Below, piece by piece: positions 32,939 through 41,648 of a stretch of 64,000 nt of DNA (within the stretch, counting starts at the first letter, position 1; each line of letters begins with the position of its first letter). The notes beneath the pieces were generated by a model that did no database searches, was not told the DNA's origin, and was given only the letters and a program-made list of their open reading frames with translations. This DNA comes from Shimia sp040370365 (GTDB lineage Bacteria; Pseudomonadota; Alphaproteobacteria; Rhodobacterales; Rhodobacteraceae), in NCBI RefSeq assembly GCF_040370365.1, contig NZ_BAABWQ010000003.1, positions 372,001-436,000 on the forward strand, given 5' to 3'. Both the position numbers and the translations under genes were made by a program.

Positions 32939-33693
32939 CGCTCGAAATTCTGACTTCGGATTTGCTCGCCCCTATGCACCACGGTTTCTTTACCCGCCGT
33001 GGCGGTGCGTCATCCGGAGTGTTCCATGGGCTCAATTGTGGCGTTGGCAGCTCTGATCAAACCGAAATCGTTGAGATAAACCGCAAACGTGTGGCAGAGG
33101 CGATGGATGTCGACATCTCCCATCTCGCCAACGTGCATCAAATCCATTCCGCAGATGTGGTGACCGCAACTGGGCCGATCACCGGCACACGCCCTCGCGC
33201 AGATGCGATTGTCACCGCAACACCCGGCGTGGCCTTGGCGATTCTCACCGCCGACTGTCAGCCGGTGCTGTTTGCTGATTCTGAGGCAGGCGTGATTGGT
33301 GCCGCCCATGCCGGATGGCGCGGCGCCCTTGAGGGTGTTCTTGAAAGCACCGTGGAAGCCATGGAGGCCCTTGGCGCCACACGCGAAAACATCTGTGCCA
33401 CCATTGGTCCGTCAATCAGCCAAAGCGCCTATGAGGTTGGCCCCGAGTTTTTGGACGCCTTCGTGGCAAGCACCCCAGACAACAACCGGTTCTTCACAGC
33501 GGGCGAAGGAGATCGGATGATGTTTGACTTGCCTGCTTATGGGCTGCACCGACTGCGCACCGCAGGTGTCGGCGAGGCAGAATGGACGCGCCATTGCACC
33601 TATTCTGACGCGGACCGGTTTTACTCTTTCCGCCGCGCCACCCATGCCAAAGAAGCCGACTACGGACGCCTCATCTCCTGCATCCGCCTGTAA
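32935..33693 (+). CDS. pgeF: Peptidoglycan editing factor PgeF
   Basis: A laccase-domain (DUF152/YfiH) protein of 252 residues. PgeF of Escherichia coli removes mis-incorporated L-Ser from muropeptide precursors. The zinc ligands are recognisable: His in NVHQIHSADV, Cys in LTADCQPVLF and His in AAHAGWRGAL. The ATG at 32935 overlaps the methyltransferase stop (ATGA) and has AGGA eight bases upstream; ATG 32926 is the alternative. Confidence 0.9.
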   Translation: MTLEILTSDLLAPMHHGFFTRRGGASSGVFHGLNCGVGSSDQTEIVEINRKRVAEAMDVDISHLANVHQIHSADVVTATGPITGTRPRADAIVTATPGVALAILTADCQPVLFADSEAGVIGAAHAGWRGALEGVLESTVEAMEALGATRENICATIGPSISQSAYEVGPEFLDAFVASTPDNNRFFTAGEGDRMMFDLPAYGLHRLRTAGVGEAEWTRHCTYSDADRFYSFRRATHAKEADYGRLISCIRL

Positions 33694-33847
33694 GTCTTAA
33701 CAAATTACAAAGAACGCAAAACTGTCTCTCTATTTTCCTAAAATCTGACCAATCCTGCCCCATCTCCGCCCCAATTCGGCACGAGACTGATCTCAAGTTG
33801 GAAACAATAGGCCCGCAGAGGCCAAGATCAATTCTAGGAGAGCAGAC

Positions 33848-33988
33848 ATGAAAACTCAGAGCCGCTTTATCAAATCCGTCGTCGCCGCATCCAAAACCGA
33901 TGCCCCTCAAATGCCTTGGGCCCGCGGCGCGCGCCGCGCCGCCTTCATCGCGAAACGCAATGGCATCGTTCTAAAGGCGGCGGCTTAA
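33848..33988 (+). CDS. 46-residue basic protein with its own terminator
   Basis: A very short ORF with strong gene features: AGGAG at 33836-33840 seven bases before the ATG, and an excellent terminator 25 bp after the stop. The product is basic (about eleven Lys/Arg residues), starts MKTQSRFIKSVVAASK and has a central PWARGARRAAFIAKRN. It may bind nucleic acid or be an amphipathic helix. I do not recognise a characterised family. It sits alone between pgeF and purE, and no other ORF of note lies in the 500-bp spacer. Confidence 0.68.
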   Translation: MKTQSRFIKSVVAASKTDAPQMPWARGARRAAFIAKRNGIVLKAAA

Positions 33989-34013
33989 GCCCCCACACCC
34001 CTCGCAATTTTGC

Positions 34014-34052
34014 AAAGCACCTTGCCCTCCAGCAAGGTGCTTTTGCGTTTTT
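34014..34052 (+). terminator. Terminator after the 46-residue gene
   Basis: The perfect stem of 10-12 bp pairs 34014-34025 with 34032-34043 (core AGCACCTTGC / GCAAGGTGCT), loop of six, then TTTTGCGTTTTT. It is among the strongest terminators in the window, which argues that the preceding short gene is well transcribed. Confidence 0.9.
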
Positions 34053-34139
34053 GCCACAGAGCCCTGCCGCCATAGTGCCCAACTGATACGCAAAGGCGGC
34101 GATGTAATGCACCGGACTTGGCCCACTGGCGTCGCCGCA

Positions 34140-34167
34140 TTGCTTAAACTGGGGAACCGTCTATAAC
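34140..34167 (+). promoter_or_regulatory. Probable promoter of purEK
   Basis: A -35 of TTGCTT (34140-34145) and a -10 of TATAAC (34162-34167) with a 16-bp spacer lie 30 bp before the purE ATG. It follows the terminator of the short gene, as expected for an independent operon. No PurR-type operator was recognised. Confidence 0.5.
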
Positions 34168-34197
34168 GCAGGCCAAATTCTCATCTCAGAGGCGCAA

Positions 34198-34689
34198 ATG
34201 ACGGACACACCTCAAGTTGGCATCATCATGGGCAGCCAATCCGATTGGCCCACGATGAAAGAAGCGGCGACCATCCTCGACGCGCTTGGCATTTCTTACG
34301 AGAAAAAGATCGTCTCTGCCCATCGCACGCCCGACCGCTTGTGGTCTTATGGCAAGGCAGCGGCAGATCGCGGGCTGCAGGTGATCATCGCAGGGGCAGG
34401 CGGTGCCGCACATCTGCCCGGCATGATGGCGTCCAAAACCCGCGTCCCTGTTGTCGGCGTACCAGTACAGACCCGTGCGCTGTCAGGCGTCGACAGTCTC
34501 TACTCAATTGTACAAATGCCCAAAGGCTTTCCTGTGGCCACCATGGCCATTGGCGCGGCGGGCGCTGCGAACGCGGGCCTGATGGCGGCTGGCATCCTTG
34601 CCTTGCAGGATCCGGCGTTGGCCACACGGCTTGACGCATGGCGTGATGCACTGTCGGCCTCCATCCCTGATGAGCCCCAAGATGATTGA
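34198..34689 (+). CDS. purE: N5-carboxyaminoimidazole ribonucleotide mutase PurE
   Basis: Converts N5-CAIR to CAIR in purine synthesis. The 163-residue protein has the class I PurE motifs GSQSDWPTMKEAA, SAHRTPDRLW and GAGGAAHLPGM. It partners with PurK, whose start overlaps its last eight bases. Length and motifs are standard. Confidence 0.95.
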   Translation: MTDTPQVGIIMGSQSDWPTMKEAATILDALGISYEKKIVSAHRTPDRLWSYGKAAADRGLQVIIAGAGGAAHLPGMMASKTRVPVVGVPVQTRALSGVDSLYSIVQMPKGFPVATMAIGAAGAANAGLMAAGILALQDPALATRLDAWRDALSASIPDEPQDD

Positions 34690-35755
34690 GGCACTCAAAC
34701 CAGGCGCCACCATTGGCATTCTCGGCGGTGGCCAACTGGGCCGCATGCTTTCTGTTGCAGCCTCCCGCTTGGGCTACAAAACCTGTGTGTATGAACCGGG
34801 TGCGGATTGCCCAGCCAGTCACGTGGCCAACTATCATTTTCAAAAAAGCTATGATGACGCAGAAGCCCTGCGCGCCTTTGCCGATGCGGTGGATGTGATC
34901 ACCTATGAGTTTGAAAACATCCCCACCTCCGCTTTGGATATCCTAGAGGCTCATTGCCCAATCCACCCCAACCGCGATGCCTTGCGCATCTCTCAGGACC
35001 GGCTGACAGAAAAGCACTTTCTACAAGACCTCGGGCTGAAAACCGCACCCTTTGCGGATGTCACCAGCGCTGAGACCATGGCAGAGGCGGTCGCCTCAAT
35101 CGGAGCGCCATCGATCCTGAAGACCCGCCGCTTTGGCTATGACGGCAAGGGGCAGGCGCGGCTCAAAACACTCGAGGATGCCGACACAGCCTTGGCCGAT
35201 ATGGCGGGCGCTCCCGCGCTGCTGGAAGGCTTTGTTGATTTCTCCCACGAAGTGTCTGTGATCGCCGCACGTGGCCTTGACGGCCAAGTCGCCTGCTTTG
35301 ATCCCGGCGAAAACGTGCATGCTGACGGCATCCTGCGCACCACCACCGTGCCCGCCCGCCTGACAGCAAGCCAACGTATGGACGCCGTACTGCTGGCCGC
35401 CAACATTCTGAACAAGCTCGGATATGTGGGGGTCATGGGGGTTGAGCTCTTTGTCACGCCAGAGGGGCTGATTGTGAACGAAATTGCGCCGCGCGTGCAC
35501 AATTCTGGCCACTGGACTCAAAACGGCTGCACCGTGGACCAATTCGAACAGCACATTCGCGCCATCACTGGTTTGCCTCTTGGAGATGGCCAGCGTCACA
35601 GTGACGTTGTGATGGAAAATTTGATTGGCGATGATGTTGACCGATTGCCAGCGCTCTTGAATCAAGCGGACACAGCCGTGCATCTCTATGGCAAAGCCGA
35701 GACCAAGCCGGGACGCAAAATGGGCCACGTCAACAGCATCACACGCGGCGACTAA
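34682..35755 (+). CDS. purK: N5-carboxyaminoimidazole ribonucleotide synthase PurK
   Basis: An ATP-grasp enzyme making N5-CAIR from AIR, bicarbonate and ATP. The 357-residue protein begins with GILGGGQLGRML, has the ATP-grasp segment ILKTRRFGYDGKGQA, and ends its active-site region with NEIAPRVHNSGHWTQ. I chose ATG 34682, which overlaps the purE stop and has a GAG-type SD; ATG 34670 is possible. Its stop overlaps the convergent acetyltransferase gene by four bases. Confidence 0.94.
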   Translation: MIEALKPGATIGILGGGQLGRMLSVAASRLGYKTCVYEPGADCPASHVANYHFQKSYDDAEALRAFADAVDVITYEFENIPTSALDILEAHCPIHPNRDALRISQDRLTEKHFLQDLGLKTAPFADVTSAETMAEAVASIGAPSILKTRRFGYDGKGQARLKTLEDADTALADMAGAPALLEGFVDFSHEVSVIAARGLDGQVACFDPGENVHADGILRTTTVPARLTASQRMDAVLLAANILNKLGYVGVMGVELFVTPEGLIVNEIAPRVHNSGHWTQNGCTVDQFEQHIRAITGLPLGDGQRHSDVVMENLIGDDVDRLPALLNQADTAVHLYGKAETKPGRKMGHVNSITRGD

Positions 35756-36225
35756 TCCGCCACGTTCAGCAGGAAACGCCGGAAGATCTGCCCGCCGTGG
35801 CGGATCTCCCCGGCCTCCCGTGCCCCAATGCGCTGCAAGGCGCGCATCGAACGACGCGTTGGGGCCAGCAAAAACTGCACCGTGTCGATGCATGGTTCCG
35901 TTCTGGCAAACGCCAAGGCTTGGCGCGTGATTGCCGCCCCCTGGCCAAATGCGTCAGGCATCAGCACCAAGCCAAAATCCCACACGTCATCTTCTTTTTC
36001 AAAGCCGCCCCAGCCTAAAAACACGCCGTCACGCCAAAACGCCCAGTGGCCCAAACCGTCCTGTTCCCAACGCGCGGCCTTGATCTCCAGAAATCGATCC
36101 AAAGCCGCATCGTCAAAAACCCCATGAAGCAGCGGCAAATGCGCGATCACCCGCGCATCATTCAATTGCTCAATCAGCAGAGGCCGAGGCGTCTGCGCCA
36201 GCGGTTTGAACACCACATTGCTCAT
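35752..36225 (-). CDS. GNAT family N-acetyltransferase
   Basis: A 157-residue acetyltransferase-fold protein of the RimJ/RimL-like type. It opens with substrate-entry residues similar to ribosomal-protein acetyltransferases (LNDARVIAHLPLL), has the WGGFEKEDDVWDFGLVL beta strands, and an acetyl-CoA loop that is only loosely conserved (DAFGQGAAITRQALAFA). The substrate is unknown. GGAG is upstream of ATG 36225. It is convergent with purK. Confidence 0.78.
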   Translation of the reverse strand: MSNVVFKPLAQTPRPLLIEQLNDARVIAHLPLLHGVFDDAALDRFLEIKAARWEQDGLGHWAFWRDGVFLGWGGFEKEDDVWDFGLVLMPDAFGQGAAITRQALAFARTEPCIDTVQFLLAPTRRSMRALQRIGAREAGEIRHGGQIFRRFLLNVAD

Positions 36226-36262
36226 TGTTGTAAGGTCTCCAACCACACCGGCGCGTGCCACA

Positions 36263-37063
36263 TCAATTTTCCACTGAGCCTTCCACGTCTTGACCCTCTA
36301 CCAGACGCTGTGCTTCGCGCAACGCAACCTCTGCATCGATCAAGCTCAAATCGTGGTCAAATGCCCCCTCCGTCAGAAATTCACGCACCTGCAAAATCAC
36401 CAGTGGATTGTTCATCATAAACGTATGGGTCACCGGCAATACGATGTGATCCGCCATGCCGTCCACTTTGGTGCTCTCAACGGACACTTTGCCGTCATCG
36501 GGCCCTTCAATCAGGCTGCTGTAATATGGGTTCAGCGATCTGTCTCCCGCGATCACTCCCAACTCAAAGTCAACGGGTGGCAAATGCGCTGGCAACCCAT
36601 CTGTGCCAAGCTGCATGCCGGCCGGGCCGCTCATCCACTCAAACGCGGGCAGAAAACTGAACTCATCGACCAACTCGCTGCCCTGATTGGGTGGCCCTAA
36701 CATCACCACACGCCCCAATTCTGGCGGGCGATGGTCTTGCAACCACACACGCGTCAGAATGCCCCCCATGGAATGGGTCACAAAATGAACCTTTGTCCAG
36801 CCGCACTGTGCAACAGCCTTGGGCAAGGTGGTGTCTGCCAGCGTTGCGATCTCGTCTTCGGTTGAAGGATACCCAAGCCGCACCACTTTGAAGCCATAGC
36901 GCTCCAGCGCCAATTGCATCAGCACAAACGAGTTTTCCGTGCGCGCAAGCCCGTGCAGCAACACAACACATTCCTGCGGCGCGGACACGTTCTGTTCTTC
37001 TGCTTGCGCCACGCCGGGCAACAATAGAAAAAATATCGCAATAATTTGGCCAATCCGTCTCAT
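36263..37063 (-). CDS. Exported alpha/beta hydrolase (lipase-like)
   Basis: A 266-residue secreted hydrolase. The signal peptide ends near AQAEEQ (about residue 22). The oxyanion segment VVLLHGLARTENSF is followed by the nucleophile elbow THSMGGILTR (Ser), with Asp and His later in the chain (HIVLPVTHTFMM). This is the PGAP1/triacylglycerol-lipase-like subgroup often annotated as permease-like or esterase. The substrate is unknown. It is divergent from the Nudix gene. Confidence 0.85.
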   Translation of the reverse strand: MRRIGQIIAIFFLLLPGVAQAEEQNVSAPQECVVLLHGLARTENSFVLMQLALERYGFKVVRLGYPSTEDEIATLADTTLPKAVAQCGWTKVHFVTHSMGGILTRVWLQDHRPPELGRVVMLGPPNQGSELVDEFSFLPAFEWMSGPAGMQLGTDGLPAHLPPVDFELGVIAGDRSLNPYYSSLIEGPDDGKVSVESTKVDGMADHIVLPVTHTFMMNNPLVILQVREFLTEGAFDHDLSLIDAEVALREAQRLVEGQDVEGSVEN

Positions 37064-37124
37064 ACCCTTGAGATAGGCTGTCGCGCCCGTCTACAAAAGC
37101 ACAAACCTTGCGGAAAGCAGTATC

Positions 37125-37577
37125 ATGCCGACACCCCGCCTCGCCGCCCGCGCCATTATTGTGCACAACAACCGTCTCTTGCTGGTCAACGCCTACCCGG
37201 AAGGGCAAAGCGATCTGTGGTGCGCGCCCGGTGGCGGTGTGGAAAACCACAGCAGCCTACATGACAATTTGGCCCGCGAAGTGCATGAGGAGACCGGTCT
37301 CACCGTCGCTGTGGGAGCCCCCTGCCTGATCAACGAATTTCACGACCCTGAGCTCAAATTTCATCAAGTTGATCTGTTTTTCCGCTGCACCATCACGTCC
37401 GGCGCGCTGACCAGCACATGGCAAGACCCCGAAAACATCGTCTCCAAACGGCGCTTCTTCACCCGTGCCGAATTGGCGACCATAAACTTCCGCCCGCTGA
37501 GCTTGCCGGAGGTCGCATGGGACAACGAGATGCGCTATGATCCATTGGAATTGCTGCTCAAACCAAGCGCACTTTGA
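37125..37577 (+). CDS. Nudix hydrolase with altered Nudix box
   Basis: A 150-residue Nudix-fold protein. The helix carries the core REVHEETG residues, but the Glu normally six residues after the first Gly of the box is Ser (GVENHSS), so the motif is not fully canonical. The metal-binding REVHEE set is intact, so activity is likely. The substrate cannot be inferred. It is flanked by divergent and convergent genes and stands alone. Confidence 0.85.
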   Translation: MPTPRLAARAIIVHNNRLLLVNAYPEGQSDLWCAPGGGVENHSSLHDNLAREVHEETGLTVAVGAPCLINEFHDPELKFHQVDLFFRCTITSGALTSTWQDPENIVSKRRFFTRAELATINFRPLSLPEVAWDNEMRYDPLELLLKPSAL

Positions 37578-37606
37578 GCCAGCCTAAACCTGTCAGAACC
37601 GAACGT

Positions 37607-38440
37607 TCAGCTCTTGCGCATCGACACCAAAACGCCGCCGATCACCAAGACGGCGGCCCCTACAAATCGCATGGTCAGTGGCTCTGACAAGAACACCATC
37701 CCCCCCGCCATGGCGATCACCGGCACCGTCAATTGCGCCACCGCGGCGCGGCTTGCGCCAAGGTCTGGCAGGATTGCGTACCACAACGCATATCCAGCAC
37801 CCGAGGTGATCACGCCGGACACAATCGCCAAAGCCAGACCTGCCCCTGTGATTGTGCTCTCCGCACTCAGCAGCACGAAGACGACAACGGCCACCGGCGC
37901 GGCAAAAATAAAGTTCATGGCTGTGGCTTGTGTCGCGTCCACCTCTTTGCGCCCTTGCAACGAGTAGAGCCCCCAACCAAACCCAGCCAAAGCCATCGCA
38001 CCTGCATGAGTGACAGAGATCGCGGCACCATCGCCCGGAGTAAGCAGCCAGACCAATCCGGCCAAAGCCAAGCCCGCGCCCAGCCAGCGCGCGGTTGGCA
38101 CCGCTTCTCGCGCGGCGATCGCACCGCCAAACATGGTCATCTGCACCACGCCAAATAGGATCAGCGCGCCCAAGCCTGCGTCCAACCCACGGTAGGCCAG
38201 CGAAAACCCGAAAATATAGATCAGCAACCCCGCCACTGACACACCGCGCCCAGCGCCGCCAAAAGCAAATCCACGGTTTTGCCACACGACAAGCGCCGCC
38301 AAGGCCACGGCGCCCGCCACCAGCCGCACAACGCCAAAACTCAGCGCGTCCATGTCTCCCGTGCCCACGGCGGCCCGGTTCAGCACAGAGTTCGCCGCAA
38401 ACGCCATCATCGTGACGGTGGTTAAGAACAAAAGTTTCAT
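37607..38440 (-). CDS. EamA/DMT family transporter
   Basis: A 277-residue membrane protein with about ten hydrophobic helices in two EamA repeats, the drug/metabolite exporter architecture. Typical pieces are NRAAVGTGDMDALSFGVVRL in repeat one and the PVIAMAGGMVFLSEPLT end of repeat two. I chose ATG 38440 rather than an extended start because the first helix begins there. The substrate is unknown. Confidence 0.87.
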   Translation of the reverse strand: MKLLFLTTVTMMAFAANSVLNRAAVGTGDMDALSFGVVRLVAGAVALAALVVWQNRGFAFGGAGRGVSVAGLLIYIFGFSLAYRGLDAGLGALILFGVVQMTMFGGAIAAREAVPTARWLGAGLALAGLVWLLTPGDGAAISVTHAGAMALAGFGWGLYSLQGRKEVDATQATAMNFIFAAPVAVVVFVLLSAESTITGAGLALAIVSGVITSGAGYALWYAILPDLGASRAAVAQLTVPVIAMAGGMVFLSEPLTMRFVGAAVLVIGGVLVSMRKS

Positions 38441-38455
38441 CGGGCCTAGGTGACA

Positions 38456-38492
38456 CGCGCGGCTAGGAGGAGCAAGCCTTCCCAGCCGCGCG
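38456..38492 (-). promoter_or_regulatory. Hairpin in the leader of the DMT transporter gene
   Basis: The 9-bp perfect stem pairs 38456-38464 with 38484-38492 (CGCGCGGCT / AGCCGCGCG) with an imperfect inner GGAGG/CCTTCC stem. It lies 16 bp before the start codon on the minus strand. It may mark a 5' UTR structure or the end of an upstream transcript; there is no T-tract. Confidence 0.35.
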
Positions 38493-38622
38493 CTGGCCCT
38501 CAGACGACGGCAGGACCAACCCCGACGCCTGATTGGCCAGGCCTTGAACAAAATGATACCGCTTTAAGAAGCACCGCGAAGAACGGGGTACGGTGCCGCT
38601 CAGCTGGGGGAGCCCAAGCAGG

Positions 38623-39204
38623 TTAATTTTGTTCGGCCATGACTTGCCGCGCAAATTGCCGATCTCTGGCTTTTTCACTCAGCCAAATCGCCATATAGCG
38701 GTCTCGAATGTCACGATGGCGCAATGTGCATGTTTGAGCACCATTGACCCAAAAATTCAGCGCATCTTTGGATTTTGGCGCAGCAACAATGCGATCTCCG
38801 GGGCGGATATCGCGGTAACAAACCGTCAGTTTTTCAAGGATATCAGTATGATCAGACTGAGGCCCTTCAATGCGCTTTAGTTCGTTGAGAGACGCTTTGA
38901 TCAGAACCCCCCGCTTTATTTTGCGGGCATATTCAATTTCCAACGCATACAGACCCTCTCGAGAGAACCCCTGCCCGCGCGGCGCAAACATCTGCGCGTC
39001 GTAGACCTTGAGGCCCAGATAGCGAAACTGACCTGCTCCCAATGCCTGAGGTTGCCCCAACAGGCCCCGCACTTCCGGCGCGGCCTCAGGGTTTGTGTCT
39101 GCGCGTGCGCACGCCACCCATCCGATGACAAGCGCACCTGATAGTAAAACCATCAACGCGCGGTCGCGCAGTGTCGTCCTCAGAACTGCTGTCCTATGCA
39201 CCAT
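38623..39204 (-). CDS. Chalcone-isomerase-like exported protein
   Basis: A 193-residue secreted protein with an N-terminal hydrophobic signal (about 17-36, ending ACARADT). The mature region has the chalcone isomerase-like pattern: GAGQFRYLGLKVYDAQMF, then ALEIEYARKIKRGVLIKASL, the LTVCYRDIRPGDRIVAAP strand and AIWLSEKARDRQFARQVM. Bacterial members are usually not flavonoid enzymes, and their role is unknown. ATG 39204 is supported by GGGAGG upstream on the minus strand; an internal ATG at 39153 is a second choice. Confidence 0.8.
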   Translation of the reverse strand: MVHRTAVLRTTLRDRALMVLLSGALVIGWVACARADTNPEAAPEVRGLLGQPQALGAGQFRYLGLKVYDAQMFAPRGQGFSREGLYALEIEYARKIKRGVLIKASLNELKRIEGPQSDHTDILEKLTVCYRDIRPGDRIVAAPKSKDALNFWVNGAQTCTLRHRDIRDRYMAIWLSEKARDRQFARQVMAEQN

Positions 39205-39308
39205 GTGATCCGCGCCTCCCGTCGCTGGTCAAGTGGGATATTTACGCGCGTAAACGGCGCACGGATCACTCCGCACGCCGACTTAGGATCACTTAAATGT
39301 GAATGTGC

Positions 39309-40397
39309 TCAACGCCGCCCTTTGCGGCCTTTGTGCGCTTTGGTCACAGTCTTGATCATTTTGCCGAAGTTTTTGTCATAGGCGCGCTTCTCCGCCAACG
39401 ACGCGGTGTTGTGCCGCTCCTCCGCTTCCAACTTGCGCCACCGCTCCAGGCGTGCGGCGTCCAATGTGCCTGTCGCAATCGCGGCTTGCACCGCACAGCC
39501 CGGCTCGCTCTCATGCGCGCAGTCACGGAACTTACACTGGCCTGCCAGCTCCACAACATCTGCAAAAAGATCCGCCAGCCCATCACCCGCCTCTGCCAGC
39601 TGCAACTCCCGCATGCCCGGCGTGTCCAGAACCGCCAGACCGTCATCGGTGAAATGCAACTGTCGCCGCGTGGTGGTGTGTCGTCCCCGTGCATCTTCCT
39701 CACGGATCGCACCGGTTGCGGCTTGCTCGCTGCCAAACAGGGCATTCACCAGCGTGGATTTCCCCACACCAGAGGTGCCCAGAAAGGCAATTGTCTGCCC
39801 CGGCGCGCACCAGTCCGCCAGTTTCGCCAAAGGCTCTTCACTTTTGGCATTGAGCAAAACCACAGGCACGCGATCTGATATCCGCTGGGCTTCGATGACA
39901 AAGGGTTCTGTGTCTTCGCACAAATCCGCCTTTGTCAGCAAAATAACTGGCGTCACATCGGCCTCAAACGCCAGCGCCAGAAACCGTTCCAGCCGCGCAA
40001 CATTGAAGTCGTTGTTGCAGCTGGTGACCACAAAGGCTGTGTCCACATTGGCCGCAATCATCTGAATGCTGCGATCATGTCCTGCCGCGCGCCGTTTAAA
40101 CAGGCTCTTGCGCTCCAAAACTGCGCTGCGGCTGGGCAGCTCAGCGTCGTAGAGCAACCAATCGCCCACCGTTGCATCCGGCCCCGGCGGCACCAGCGCG
40201 TCAACACCGTCACCGCGCACTTGCAAGCCATTGCGGTGCACTTCCACCACCCGCACCGGCGGCGTCGCGGCCAAAACCTCAAGATCCGTCTGCTGCGCGA
40301 AGTATGACTGCCAGCCAAGGATATCCAACACAGTGCGCTTGGGCTGCTCTGAAGCCGCGCCACCGTTTGGCAAAAATTGGGAATAGTCCCGTGTCAT
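39309..40397 (-). CDS. rsgA: Ribosome small-subunit GTPase RsgA
   Basis: A circularly permuted GTPase that helps mature the 30S subunit. The 362-residue protein has an OB-fold N-terminus, then G4 LLTKADL, G1 GTSGVGKSTLVNAL, G3 DTPGMREL in permuted order, and a C-terminal zinc region with CKFRDCAHESEPGC. The C-terminus is Lys/Arg rich (KAHKGRKGRR). ATG 40397 is chosen over an upstream start at 40520 that adds unrelated residues. Confidence 0.94.
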   Translation of the reverse strand: MTRDYSQFLPNGGAASEQPKRTVLDILGWQSYFAQQTDLEVLAATPPVRVVEVHRNGLQVRGDGVDALVPPGPDATVGDWLLYDAELPSRSAVLERKSLFKRRAAGHDRSIQMIAANVDTAFVVTSCNNDFNVARLERFLALAFEADVTPVILLTKADLCEDTEPFVIEAQRISDRVPVVLLNAKSEEPLAKLADWCAPGQTIAFLGTSGVGKSTLVNALFGSEQAATGAIREEDARGRHTTTRRQLHFTDDGLAVLDTPGMRELQLAEAGDGLADLFADVVELAGQCKFRDCAHESEPGCAVQAAIATGTLDAARLERWRKLEAEERHNTASLAEKRAYDKNFGKMIKTVTKAHKGRKGRR

Positions 40398-40444
40398 TGT
40401 ATATGAACTTTCATGGAGCGGCCGCACAGAATGCTTCGGCCGCA

Positions 40445-40518
40445 AAGTAACAGAAAAAGAAAGCGGCACAAACGATCTACTCCCGCCAAACAGGCGGAGT
40501 CTGCAATCTGGTTTGTGC
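40445..40518 (-). terminator. Two-level hairpin, probable terminator of the hydrolase gene
   Basis: On the minus strand an outer 8-bp stem (40511-40518 with 40466-40473, GCACAAAC / GTTTGTGC) encloses an inner stem (40493-40500 with 40479-40487, one bulge). The pyrimidine-rich CGCTTTCTTTTTC follows. It lies downstream of the hydrolase ending at 40620 and upstream of rsgA. The interrupted T-tract makes it weaker than a classical terminator. Confidence 0.45.
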
Positions 40519-40619
40519 AACGGGTGCGCGCTCTGTCACCCCTTATGACCGGGCCATAAAATCTCCATCAAAGTCGCATCCAAAATAGGCATGCAACCGG
40601 CTTCACACAAGCCCCGCGA

Positions 40620-41504
40620 TCAGCTTGCGCGCCGACTGATGAAATCCTGCACCAACGCCACCATCATGGGTGCCAACTTGGGGGTGATCACGTGGCCCAT
40701 TCCGTCAATGGCATGATAGTCACATCGCGGTATCAACCCGGCAATTTCCGCTCCCAAATCTGCCGGGATCAGCGCGTCATCTGTGCCGTGTATCACCTGA
40801 CAAGGCACGGCAACCGAGGTCAGCCCCGCCCGGCGATCCGGGGCGGTGAGCACCGCCAAGACTTGCCGGTTGATGCCCGTGGCATCAAAGCCGCGCTCAT
40901 AGGCCAGACCAGCCTGCACACGCAGTTCTGCCTCACTCATCGGAAATCCCGGGCTGCCATAGATGGCATCATCACGCACCCAATTGTCGACATATGTGTC
41001 CCGGTCTACAGGCTCTGCCAAAAGCGCTGGCAACATCTCCGCCACTTGCGCACGTGCGACCAACGGCCGTGCCGCTGTCATCACAATTGTTGCGCTCAAC
41101 ACCCGATCCGCATGATCCAGACACAAGATTTGTGTGATCGCACCCCCCATCGAAATCCCAAACAGATGCGCTTTCGCGATGCCCAGCGCTTCCATCACGC
41201 CCAGCACATCATCGGCCATATCATCCAGCGTATAGGCCGCGCGCATTACATCCCCGTTGGTTGCAAGCGTCGTGATCTCCTCTGCGCGGCTCGGCACGCC
41301 GCCCCTTGGGCAACGTTGCGACAATCCCACGTCGCGGTTGTCAAACAACACCACACGATATCCCAGCGCCGCCAGCCCTTCATACAATTCAACGGGCCAG
41401 TGAACCATCTGTGACCCCAGCCCTCGGATCAACACCAGCGGCACCCCCTCTTTCGGGCCATAGGTTTCCACTTCCAACATTATGCCATTGGCGCTCACTT
41501 GCAT
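40620..41504 (-). CDS. Alpha/beta fold hydrolase
   Basis: A 294-residue soluble hydrolase of the esterase/epoxide-hydrolase-like group. It has VLIRGLGSQMVHWP (oxyanion region), FDNRDVGLSQ, the nucleophile elbow FGISMGGAITQ, an Asp in IHGTDDALIP and a final His in IDGMGHVI. AAGGAG precedes the ATG at 41504; a longer ORF reaches 41690 but lacks an SD. The substrate is unknown. Confidence 0.88.
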   Translation of the reverse strand: MQVSANGIMLEVETYGPKEGVPLVLIRGLGSQMVHWPVELYEGLAALGYRVVLFDNRDVGLSQRCPRGGVPSRAEEITTLATNGDVMRAAYTLDDMADDVLGVMEALGIAKAHLFGISMGGAITQILCLDHADRVLSATIVMTAARPLVARAQVAEMLPALLAEPVDRDTYVDNWVRDDAIYGSPGFPMSEAELRVQAGLAYERGFDATGINRQVLAVLTAPDRRAGLTSVAVPCQVIHGTDDALIPADLGAEIAGLIPRCDYHAIDGMGHVITPKLAPMMVALVQDFISRRAS

Positions 41505-41648
41505 GGCCACACTCCTTTTGGGTGCGTCCAGCCTAGCCCGATCCCAAGCATTGTAAATCGCATCCCCACGCGAGTTTGGCACAATCTGCAATTGCAGCTT
41601 TAGAAAATCACACCATTTTTGCTCGAACACAGGTCCAAGGAGCCCCAC

